DNA of 64,000 bases, taken from the NCBI GenBank assembly GCA_024734555.1, contig JANPWX010000444.1, forward strand, positions 744,001 to 808,000, read 5' to 3'. Shown in pieces: positions 28,424 through 38,200 of the stretch. Positions within the stretch are counted from its first letter, which is position 1. Each line of letters opens with the position of its first letter. Source of the stretch: Trochalopteron elliotii. Lineage: Eukaryota; Chordata; Aves; Passeriformes; Leiothrichidae. The notes under the pieces are model-generated. The model did no database searches. It had not been told where the DNA came from and saw nothing but the letters and a program-made list of their open reading frames with translations. A program made the translations under genes and the position numbers.

Positions 28424-28703
28424 CCTAACTCTGGGCACTAGGTGTAGTGTATTTAGTACAGATATATGAATTTCCTTCTCCTTTTCTTTCAAAATTGGAA
28501 GAGAGGTTACAACAAAAGTTCTCTAGTGATCAAACTGTTCTTCCACAGTGTAAATTTGAATTGAAGCCAATTTTACAAGCACATGGCTTTATTAAGCTAA
28601 GCAGAAAATAGTTCACATGCAATAATGATGATTTCTTTTAAAAAGTAATTTTATATATCTGCTCCAGAAATTGTTTTCCTTTGGTTTGTATTAAATGAGT
28701 ACT

Positions 28704-29450
28704 CAGAGAATTATAGAATAAACTGCATTGGAAGGGACCCATCAGGATCATTGAAGTCCAGCTCCTGACTGTACACGGAAACCCCAAGAGTCACACCATG
28801 TGCCTGAGAGCATTGTCCAAACACTCCTTGAGTTCCACCATACTTAGTGCTGTGACCACTTCCCTGGGGAGCCTGTTCCAGTGCCCAACCACCCTCTGGG
28901 TGAAGAACCTTTTCCTGAGATCCAAACTAAACCTCCCCCAACTCAGCTTCATGCCATTTTCCTCAAGTCCTGTTACTGGTCTTTGATGAGATCAATGTCT
29001 GCTCCTCTGCTTCTCCCTGTGAGGATGTTGAAGACCACAATGAGGCCTCCCCTCAATCTCCTTTAGACTGAATAAACAAAGTGTTCTCAGTCAGTTCAGA
29101 TCTTTCGCCAACCTTGTGACCCTCCTTTGGACACTCTAATGGCTTGCTTTGTTTTGTTTTGTTTTGTTTTGTTTTGTTTTGTTTTATATTGAGGCACCCA
29201 AAACTACCCCCTGCGCTCAAGGTGAGGCCTCCGCAGTGCAGAACAGAGTGGGACAGTCCCTTCCTTTGCCTGGCTGGTGATGCTGTACCTGATGCACCCC
29301 AGGACATGGGGTGCCAGGGCACTGTTGAGTCATGTTCAACTTGTCATTGACCAGAACCTCTAGGTCCCTTTTCACAGTGCTGCTCTCCAGCCTCTCCTTC
29401 CTTAATCTGTACACACAACTGGGGCTGCCTTGTCTCAGGTTGTGGGCATG
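28704..29450 (-). mobile_element. CR1 LINE fragment, about 750 bp
   Basis: A minus-strand CR1, the longest uninterrupted copy here. Its 3' end reads on + as TTGGAAGGGACCCATCAGGA, followed by CACACCATGTGCCTGAGAGC, ACCACTTCCCTGGGGAGCCT, GTTCCAGTGCCCAACCACCC and GTGAAGAACCTTTTCCTGAG, then TGTGACCCTCCTTTGGACAC. The right part includes the end of the ORF2-side region, such as CCTTTTCACAGTGCTGCTCT. A TTTTG pentamer microsatellite has expanded inside it (29149-29186). Several open frames around 28798-29556 are products of this element. Its tail type resembles that of the SINE at 14282-14408. Confidence 0.88.
29149..29186. repeat. (TTTTG)n microsatellite inside CR1
   Basis: About seven consecutive GTTTT pentamers interrupt the CR1 copy at this point, preceded by GCTTTGTTTTG. 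The CR1 similarity resumes on the right side with GAGGCACCCAAAACTACC. Such arrays are likely to vary in length between individuals. Confidence 0.85.
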
Positions 29451-30496
29451 TGGCACTATGGCTCATGGAATATCCAGGGTAAAATAATACTATATTACAT
29501 TTGATACAATGCTTAATTAAAGCCATTAATTTCTTCGTATTTTGACTTTTATTCATACATATTTAATGAATGTATAAAAAATTGTGTCCAGATGAAATGA
29601 CATGACTTGATTGCCTGACAAAAGAGGAATTAATCAGCATGCATTATTTTCAACAATTTCACTTTCCTGCTCCATGCCTGACTTCTTATCAACAAAGTAA
29701 TATTGAGTTTCAGTACTAATTTTCCTGATACTCTAGGCCTGTACTATCTGCAACAGCAGTAGCCAATGTTTTGTCTACTGTGGGCTGTACAGGCTTTTAA
29801 GGATTCATCAAAGGTGGCAAAGCTTTGGTTGAATTCTCTTTCCATGTTACCCCCATGAGAATTTCCTGGGATCAGCTACTGGATGGCTAAGTGCAGGTTT
29901 TATTCCTGTGCCTTTTACATAATAGACTGGCTTCCAGCCTTGTGACAGGATATACACGCTGTGCCATGCATATTCCCATCACGTGCCAGACATGCATCTG
30001 CAACGCTGACGTTGTGCTGGTGCAGCAGCTTGCTTCCCATTACTCAAGGGCAGTGTGCTGCAGCACCCCCAGGAAACAGTTTGGCAGGAGTGAGGCTGCT
30101 CAAACCCTTCACTTCTCACCTCTCAGGAGGTGCAAGCAGTGAGTAGCCAAATTAGTTGTTTGTTAAGCTTGGATTTTTGTCTGTGCCCCACTGATTGAGA
30201 GCCTGAGTGGCATCCTGCAAGGAGAAGCCAGGGTGATGAGGAGTGAAATTCTCTGTTAACATTAAATTTGAAGGCAAATCTCTCGGAAACTTCTTGATGC
30301 ATGGCTTGAGTCAGAGTTAGTCCTTCCTATGGTGGCAAGGAAACAGATGAAGACCTACATGGACACATTTCTGAGACAATACCTTGGTTGTTGAAGCCTC
30401 CCAGGACAAAGTCATCTGCAAGGATACTGTGTTTAGCGAGGCTTCAGCGACAACATTTTTTTTACTTCATAATTGCTTTGTCAAATAAAACAAATT

Positions 30497-30559
30497 TAAA
30501 ATTATTATTAGAATAATAGAATCTAATAATAATAAAATTATTATTAGAATAATAGAATC
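30497..30559. repeat. 27-bp perfect direct repeat, period 36, at a CR1 tail
   Basis: The 27-base block at 30497-30523 recurs identically at 30533-30559. Its core is ATTATTATTAGAATAATAG. The right copy runs directly into the 3' tail of the CR1 fragment at 30549-30760 (AATCACAGAATGGCC). AT-rich tail repeats are expected at CR1 3' ends, so this looks like tail-associated expansion or duplication. Confidence 0.85.
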
Positions 30560-30760
30560 ACAGAATGGCCTGAGTTGGAAAGATCATCTTAAAGATCATC
30601 TAACTCCAGGTCCCCTGCTGTGGACAGGTACATCTTTCACTACACCAGGTTGTTCAGAGCTACACCCAGCCTGCCCTTGAACAATTCCAGGGATCAGACA
30701 TCCACAACTTCTTTGGGTGGCACTGTTCCAGTGCCTCATCCCTTTCACAGTTTTGTATAT
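30549..30760 (-). mobile_element. CR1 LINE 3' fragment
   Basis: Reverse-oriented CR1 3' end: AATCACAGAATGGCCTGAGT, AAAGATCATCTAACTCC, TCACTACACCAGGTTGTTC, CTGCCCTTGAACAATTCCAG, ACATCCACAACTTCTTTGGG and TTCCAGTGCCTCATCCC. It is truncated at about 30760. Open frames on both strands at 30596-30953 arise from it. Confidence 0.87.
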
Positions 30761-31599
30761 AATTGTATTTACAGAAGTGGGTTCTGTCAATTTGCCTTGT
30801 CCTGAGGTGTTTCTGCTGTATTTGACACCAGATAAGGGAGCAAATGCAACCATAAAATGCAGCCATTTTTTACCCTTATCTGTGAGACAAGGAGAAGTTT
30901 TGAGATTCAGGTGGGCTAGTTCTGAACTACTTGTTTTAGTTCAAATTCATTAAACTGAAAGAGTTTATTTTTTGTTAGTAGTTGAGTCAGATAAGAAATT
31001 GTAAATTTCTGTTCATATAGCTTCGTATTTCTGCACTTAGATATGTTTTACACTCTTACAGCCTGGTGGCTTTTTGAGTAGAGCAACAGTTTTGTAGTAA
31101 AGTGTAGAGAGTCTCCAGCCAGTTGATGCATTTTGTACAAAGTGTACCTCTATATTTTGTGTCTCATACTGCCATCTAAGGGTCATGTAGACTGACTTGG
31201 TGGCTAAAGGTTCTTCAATACTCTTCTTTCTCCATACTGCCCTTCCCTTTGATGAGAAAGGTGGGCAGGGGATAAACACCAGTCTTTTGATGCAGTATAG
31301 TTTCATCTAAGAGAACCAGAGGAATCTTCCTGATAAGCAATAAACTGGAATGTAAATCTCAGTCATTTAGAAAACTGCAGTTGCAATGAGTTTCTGTAAA
31401 GGCCAGAGAATAAGGAAGCAAGATTACAGGATTTGAGGCTATGCCTGAAATAGCAAGGGAGTTTGAGGTTTAGATTCTTCAAGATACCAAAGTCTTCATT
31501 CCTGCTGATTTAAGGATTAGTGCTTTATAATAGAATTTACTTATTAAGATTTTCCCTAGAAAGGTACTAAATTACATGAATTAGTTTATTGGTTTGTGT

Positions 31600-31665
31600 T
31601 TTGTTTGTTTGTTGTTTTTGTTACCTGTTTTTGCATTTCTGGGTTTTTTTTTTTTGTTTTCCGGG
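31600..31665. repeat. T-rich / (GTTT)n tract
   Basis: Several GTTT units, then a T13 run followed by GTTTTCC. It is low-complexity DNA about 420 bp before VEGFC exon 2, too far away to be its polypyrimidine tract. Confidence 0.8.
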
Positions 31666-32081
31666 ACTAAGGGAAAAATGGGAAAAACTTGGTGTTAGTT
31701 TAGGGGTATATGATATTAAATAACATGAACATAATTTAAATATTTTGGGGATTAAGCATTAAAAATTTTATCACAAAAGCTGTCTTTCCAGGATAAAAAT
31801 GCATTTTTTTTTTAATAATCTGCAAACTGTGTTTGTATAGGTTTAATTCTATAGCTCCGTTCTCACACAGATATTTTGAACTACAAGGGTGATAAAGAAG
31901 TGTTGGAAGAAGCAAAACATTTCATTATTTGTCAATATGGTAATGTTGGCCTTGACTGACAGAAGCAGTTTTTATAATGAGAACCCTTTTGTTTTACAAT
32001 GTTTGAGTTGCTTTTCAGGCTAGTTTCCAGCAAACCTTGTGTACTAGAGAAGGTAATTAATCTTGCATGTTGCTTTGGCAG

Positions 32082-32295
32082 GCTCATGGAAGCAAAGACC
32101 TGGAAGAGCAGTTGCGGTCTGTGTCCAGTGTGGATGAACTCATGACAGTACTTTACCCAGAATACTGGAAAATGTTCAAATGTCAGTTGAGGAGAGGAGG
32201 TTGGCAACACAACAGGGAACACTCCAGCTTTGACACAAGATCAGATGATTCCCTGAAATTTGCCGCTGCACACTACAATGCAGAGATCCTGAAAA
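32082..32295 (+). CDS. VEGFC: VEGFC exon 2: N-terminal propeptide and start of mature ligand
   Basis: The acceptor is TTGGCAG before 32082 and the donor is GTAAGT at 32296. The exon is 214 nt, starting in phase 0 and leaving one base (phase 1). It encodes residues 50-120. The propeptide part contains SKDLEEQLRSVSSVDEL and LYPEYWKMFKCQLR, hallmarks of VEGF-C. The segment KFAAAHYN near the end carries the Ala111/Ala112 bond that ADAMTS3 cuts (with CCBE1 as cofactor) in mammals, so mature VEGF-C would begin within this exon. The open frame reads on into the intron after 32295, but that extension is not coding because a strong donor ends the exon and the next exon completes the Ser codon. CpG is sparse (2 in 214 nt), unlike exon 4. 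Confidence 0.96.
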
Positions 32296-35200
32296 GTAAG
32301 TACAGGGCACAATCCATGTTCCAACACACAATCAATGATAATCTGAAGGCTTTTCAGTTGTGTCAAAAATATTTTAAAAGCTAAGCATTGTTAGTAAACC
32401 AGCCACAGCAGTTTGATAGGGTGTGTTGTCTATAATATAACATCTTTGATAGTCAGCCTTTCATAATGGAACAGTTCACTCTGCAGACATTTATTAGGTG
32501 TGTCCATTGTAAGAAAGTGCTTTCTCAGCTCAATAGAGAAAGTGAGGTGCTTGTCTTCAAGTATAAGGAATCCTACTTTATAGAGGTAACAGTTTTGTAG
32601 AAAGCAAAGAGGATGCTAGTAGTTAGATGCATTGAACTATTTCTTTTCATTTTCTCCAATTGCATCACAGCTGGTAATGCTTTCTTAGGCATTATGGCTT
32701 TGGAATGCCAGAGAATCCACTTGTAACTTCTCCGTGTTACAAGAGGACAGTTGTAATGATGTTGTGCTAATACAAGCAAAACAGTTTTCAAACCAAGTGT
32801 GTTTGAATACCTTTCAGTGTTTCAGATAGCTTGGATGAAAATATACTAACTTACAGTTTAAGCAAGTGTAGGCAGAGAAATGCAGGATTTATAGCAGGAG
32901 GTGTGTTTTTTCACATAATATTGGAAATCATGTACCTTAATGGAGAGTTTAAAGTACCCATAAGGCAAAATTTCCGTTTTTGTGGAATAGCTTACCAAAA
33001 TAGAGTGTCAAAAGAGAATAAACACAAGAGGGATGTGGACCTGTTGGAGCAGGTCCAGAAGAGGGCTGTGAGGATATTCAGAGGGTTGGAGCACCTCTCC
33101 TGTAAAGATGGGCTGAGAGAGCTGGGGCTGCCCAGCCTGGAGAAGAGAAGACTCCCAGGAGTTCTTCTAGCAGCCTTCCAGAACCTAAAGGGGGTCTGTA
33201 AGAAAGAGAAGATATTTTAGCAGGTCGTGTTGTGATAGGACAAGGGTAATGATTTTAAACTAAAGAAAGTAGACTCACGTAGATAAAGGGAAGAATTTTT
33301 TGTACTGTAAGGATGGTGATTTACTGGAATAGGTTGCCCAGTGAGGTGGTAGATGCTCCATCCCTGGAAACATTCAAGGTCATTCAAATTTGGATGGGGC
33401 TCTGAGCAACCTGATCTGCTTGAAGATGTCCTTGCTCATTACAAGGTGGTTGGACTAGGTGACAGGTGACCTTTAAAGGTCCTTTCCAACACAAGCCAGG
33501 GTATGATTCTGTGCTTTAAGGTCTCCCCTGCCTGTTAGGTTCCCTTTTAGCTCCACTGTGACTTTTCATCTTCTCCATGATGATATGTCATGTCCCTCTG
33601 AAGAAGAAAAATCAGCTAGAAAGTAAAATAGATGTGTGTTTCACTGACTAAAGGGTGTGACTCTAGAAATTCATAATCTGGTTTTGAAGTTTAAGAAGCA
33701 ATCGTAATTTACTGCAGGATACTTTTGATTTTTGAACAGTTACTTTATAACATATGAAATTCCCTGTAACTTGGCAGGTATTGATACTGAATGGAGAAAA
33801 ACACAGTGCATGCCACGTGAAGTGTGTGTGGATGTGGGAAAAGAGTTTGGAGCAACTACAAACACCTTCTTTAAACCCCCATGTGTATCCATCTACAGAT
33901 GTGGAGGTTGCTGCAATAGTGAAGGACTTCAGTGTATGAATATCAGCACAAATTACATCAGCAAGACAGTAAGTTCTCACTCTTTTATTACAGTTCATGT
34001 ACTCCTTGCAAATACATTTATGTTCATGTATACTTTAGACCTTCTTTTTGCTACTATGACAAAGGAAGTAGGTGATTCCAAAATACACAGGAAAAACAGC
34101 TGAAGACACTACTGCCTGGAAAAAATGTGTTTAATGCTCTTTTCCTCGCAATATTTTTTTTATTTTTCATTTGTTTTTTTTATTTTTACATTTATTAAAT
34201 GTAAATTATTTATCCCATTCTCAATTTTGAGATTATCCATGAAACTTAATTCTCTTTTTTAATCTACTTTATGCCTGTATGGGGCAAGCACTCCATGGAA
34301 AACTAGCCTGTAATTTTATTAGTGTAGACTGCTGTAGGACATGTGCAGACAGAATACATATTTCAAAGAAAGCCTTTTGGGAAGGGTGTTTTACTATATT
34401 AAGACATGTTAGCATTATGTACCTATTTGTTTTGTTGTAATGCATCTTATTTCAGGTGTACATGCAGCTTTTGTTGTTCAAGTTTATGATTAGTGTTCAG
34501 GTAGGAGTCTGCAGACATTATGCACTGAGCCTGTGAGCTGTCTTTAAAGCAGCATATACTACATTATTTTAAGTAGATACAGGAATTATCACAATTATTT
34601 TCCAACATTTTCCTCAAAAATCATGTAAAAATAGTCACACTTAAAAGCATTTCTTAGGGTATTTTCCTGTTATCATAGTATTTGGTAGGGGTTTTGTTGG
34701 TTTTGGGCTTTTTCACCTTTTAGTGTAAATCTTGCTTCCTTTTTCAAGAGGATTCATCTAGCTGAAGGTGCAGTACATATATATAATGAAGACCAAAAAC
34801 TGCATAGCCAGTTATAAAATTGAAGCCCTTAGAAATGTCACTCCTTTATCATAAAACTTCTTAGTGCTCTGAGCCTTTTTTGGGGATGAATTGGGAAAAG
34901 GGAATGTAAAGAAAACAGCAAAACCCACTAATTTTGTAGAGTGCATTTTCTGTCCTTAGTTATCACCAATTCTGTCTATCTGAAATGATATATCCTTTCA
35001 AGAATTTTCAGTCTTAAATTTAGCTACTGGTAGACAGCCACACAGCACAGGAGTAATGTAGCTCAAATAGCTTAAATGAGGACAACTAAAAACTGACTTT
35101 GTTCAAGCCTTACTGTTTCTCTCATTATTAGGAGAAACTATTGTCTCAATTCCACTTGCTTGAAAGATGCAAATATAATTTTCATTTTAAAACCCAAAAA

Positions 35201-38200
35201 ATGGGACTTTTTTTTTTTTTAATGTATTGGTAAGGTTTAGGTTACCAAAATAAAGGATTATCTTATCTCAGAGACAGCTGTTCCGCATAACATTAGAAAC
35301 TAGACTTCCTAGTTTTTGAGCACTATGTCAGTTTGGGCTAAATCATATCTTTCTCTCCATCTTACTGTACACATCTATTGACTGAAGTTATTTTTTAGCC
35401 AGTAGAAAATGTTTAGCGCTGAGTTTCGTTTTGAAATTCTTGATGTTATTGGTAATTAGATGACATAGGAGTAGTTAAAGATTTGAGAGACTCTGAAAAG
35501 GAAAATCTTGCAGGTCAGATTTGAAAAAAGAGGCAATAACACTGTTTTGTTTTCTTACTTATTCTGTAAAAGCAAGCAATTGTATCTATGAGTTTTCTGT
35601 CTTGTTTCTGATATCCAGTTTTATCTGGTCCTTTACAGAATGCAGTTTTTAAAAAACCCTTAATCTATAAACCCTTAAGCTATATCTCTTCATCTGTCAC
35701 CATCTCAAATTTTTTAAAATTATGTGACCACAGTTTACCCTATATCAGATGAGAATTAGGACGAAAAAAATACTGGATTCAAGATCTTACGTGGAATTCA
35801 GGTACCTTACACATGTATTTTCACCACAGTTTCTCTTATTTCCTGAAAGAAATGAGAACAAACAGTTTTCTCATAATTCGCCAATTTTTAGCTTTATTTT
35901 TTGTGCATAAACTCCGTAAGATTACTTCATACTGTTCACCGTACAGAAAAAGTGCTTAATGGGAAATTAATTTTTCAGCTGCAGTTCTTACTGTGAGGGT
36001 AAGCTGTAACATTGGTTCCAGACTTCAAAACATAAAGCAAGATTATATCAGCTTTCATCAAAATTAATTAAAAATGAAAGAACTTAGCACAGAAATTATA
36101 TTTATAGGAGGGAGATCATTGATTTCTAGGAGGATGGACCAGGTCAGATGTTCCCAGATTGCCTTGTGGAAAACAGTAGTGGTCCAGAGCAAGGTCAACA
36201 GTTTTCTAGTTCAGGCTGTGTTCCTCCTTAACTGAGATACAGTACAAGATCTATGACAATATTTGAAGACTCCTTAGGCTAATTCACAAACTGCAGTAGA
36301 TCCTCTCCTGACTGCAGTAGCCCTGTTTGTAAGTGGTGGCTTGTCTAGTAAGATCTGTGGGAAATGTGTCTGGTTGGTTTTCATTTTGTGGTACGGTTGT
36401 TTGGGTTTTTTCTCTAATTTGTTACCAAACAGCTGTTCTCTGTTTCCGTGGCACGAATAATTCAAGAGTGGTTACAAAGATTGTGAAACTGCCTGGTGCA
36501 GCTATACCCTGTCCCTCAGCAGCACTTTTTTATGCCCCACTTATAGGTACTTGCTTATAGGTTGAAGGGAAGCAGAGAGCAGATGTCAAAGAGCTGTTTC
36601 ATCCCATTCTCCCTCTTGGCTGTCAGGAAGGGCTTTTTTTTGGCTTCTTTTAGATCACTTGTTGTAAAGGTCCTGAATCATCTTGTTACACGGTTACAGT
36701 TATAGTCCCTCAAGGGAAAACATCTATCCAAGTGGATCAAAATTACATTTAGAGGAAATTTTTTCACAGGAAACAAGTTAACATCTTGAAATTGCTTGCC
36801 AGCTTTGGGTTGTATGTGGTGTTCTTTTTCACAATTCAGAGGTATGCCACAAGAATATTCAGTTGTTTTTAACATTACCATTTCTACCTTTTCCCATGCA
36901 TTTTTCTGTTGGACTAATTGTAGTGATATTGTAGGTACTTTCAGTAGTGGGAGATATACAAATTCCAAATGTTTTTGTTAATATTTATGTGAAAAGAAAG
37001 GGACTAAAATAGAAAATGATAAAATAAGGAACCCAACCATATTAAATAAATATGAATTTATTATATCAAACCTGTTGTTATATCCCACATTAGTCTTGAA
37101 ATAGTTTTTCAAGAAAGTTCAACAGTAAAATAATGATGATGTGCCATTTCTCAAATAGTTTATTTTCATTTTTTTCAATATAGAGATGCTTAGTTTTGAA
37201 ATCAGTCTTGTCCTTATAGTTTAAAAATCTCTCTAGACATATTGTACTGTGTTACACTGGTTATATTTGGCTGGCCTTACTGACACTTTAGAAAGTGCAA
37301 AGATCACAAGTGATGGAAATTTAGACTCAATCAGTTTTAGGGAAACTTGCCAAAATAAACCACAGGCCATCAGAAGAACATGGGCTAGTTAATGTAAATC
37401 TTGTGAAAAAAACATACATAAATCCTGTATTTGAAAAGTATCTAGAATGATGGCCTTCCCACATAATAACAGTTTTGATATATTTCAGAAGTCACTGAAC
37501 ATAATAATTTTATGTGTGCTGATACAATGGATATTGGCACATATGATGATTGTGCTGAATAAATTAATTTAGCCACTGAAGCAAAGAAATACTTTGTACA
37601 AAAAGCCTCAGTTTTTCTGGTAAGTACACTATGAAGTCCTTCTAGTGTAAAGAAGAAGCAATCAAGGCCATGGTTCAAAATTATATGCCTTTTGGGGCTT
37701 TGAGTAACCTGGTCTAGTGGAAGGTGTCCCTGCCCATGGCAGAGGGGTTCTGATTAAATGATCTCTAAGGTCCTTTCCAAACCAAGCCATTCACTGATTC
37801 AGAGGATCAGTGAGAAGGAATATATGGAAAATTGCTTTTTCAAGAGTTCTAATAGCTCTTTTTGTCAACACATTCAGAGATTCCCATCTTCTAATTACCC
37901 TCTTCTGTTAGTTTGTGTTTTTTTTTTTTTTTTTCTTCTAAGTTTAAAATCATATGAAGTTCTAGGTTGTGGACAGTACTTGGAAGAGAAACCCTAGAAA
38001 TGGTGTGAAAGACTGGAAGACCTGCCGTCTGGCTTTCTGTGATAAAACAGCCTTAGACTGGCTGAATGGCAGGTGTTGAATTCTTATTAAATGCAGTAAT
38101 TATATATGGCTTTCAATTGTTCTTCAGTTACACAGAGCTTCTGTTAGTATGTGCTGTGCTCTGAGATTAACAATGTGTTACTGATTCATGTTTACAATTA

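Larger units (their letters stand above)
1..32081 (+). other. VEGFC: VEGFC intron 1, 3' portion (continues upstream)
   Basis: Everything before exon 2 is read as intron. There is no GC-rich signal-peptide exon or CpG island of the kind expected for VEGFC exon 1, and no protein-like conservation was recognised in any frame. The region is AT-rich with interspersed CR1 fragments (about 2299-2640, 13880-15382, 28704-29450, 30549-30760), one SINE (14282-14408), homopolymer and A/C tracts, and several palindromes listed separately. The segments 1-2298, 2641-13879, 15383-28703, 29451-30548 and 30761-32081 otherwise show nothing I can name. A very long first intron is known for VEGFC in other amniotes. 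Part of this span could in principle hold an unrecognised noncoding RNA. Confidence 0.85.

Noticed and set aside
29891..30146. Overlapping frames in a GC-richer patch as a possible gene
   Set aside because: Two overlapping frames of similar length, no known domain, no splice or poly(A) structure; read as intron sequence.
32831..33220. 129-codon frame between VEGFC exons 2 and 3, as a possible extra exon
   Set aside because: The second half is sense CR1 and the first half has no VEGF similarity; exons 2 and 3 join in phase without it.
33663..33998. 111-codon antisense frame over VEGFC exon 3
   Set aside because: Shadow of the cystine-knot exon.
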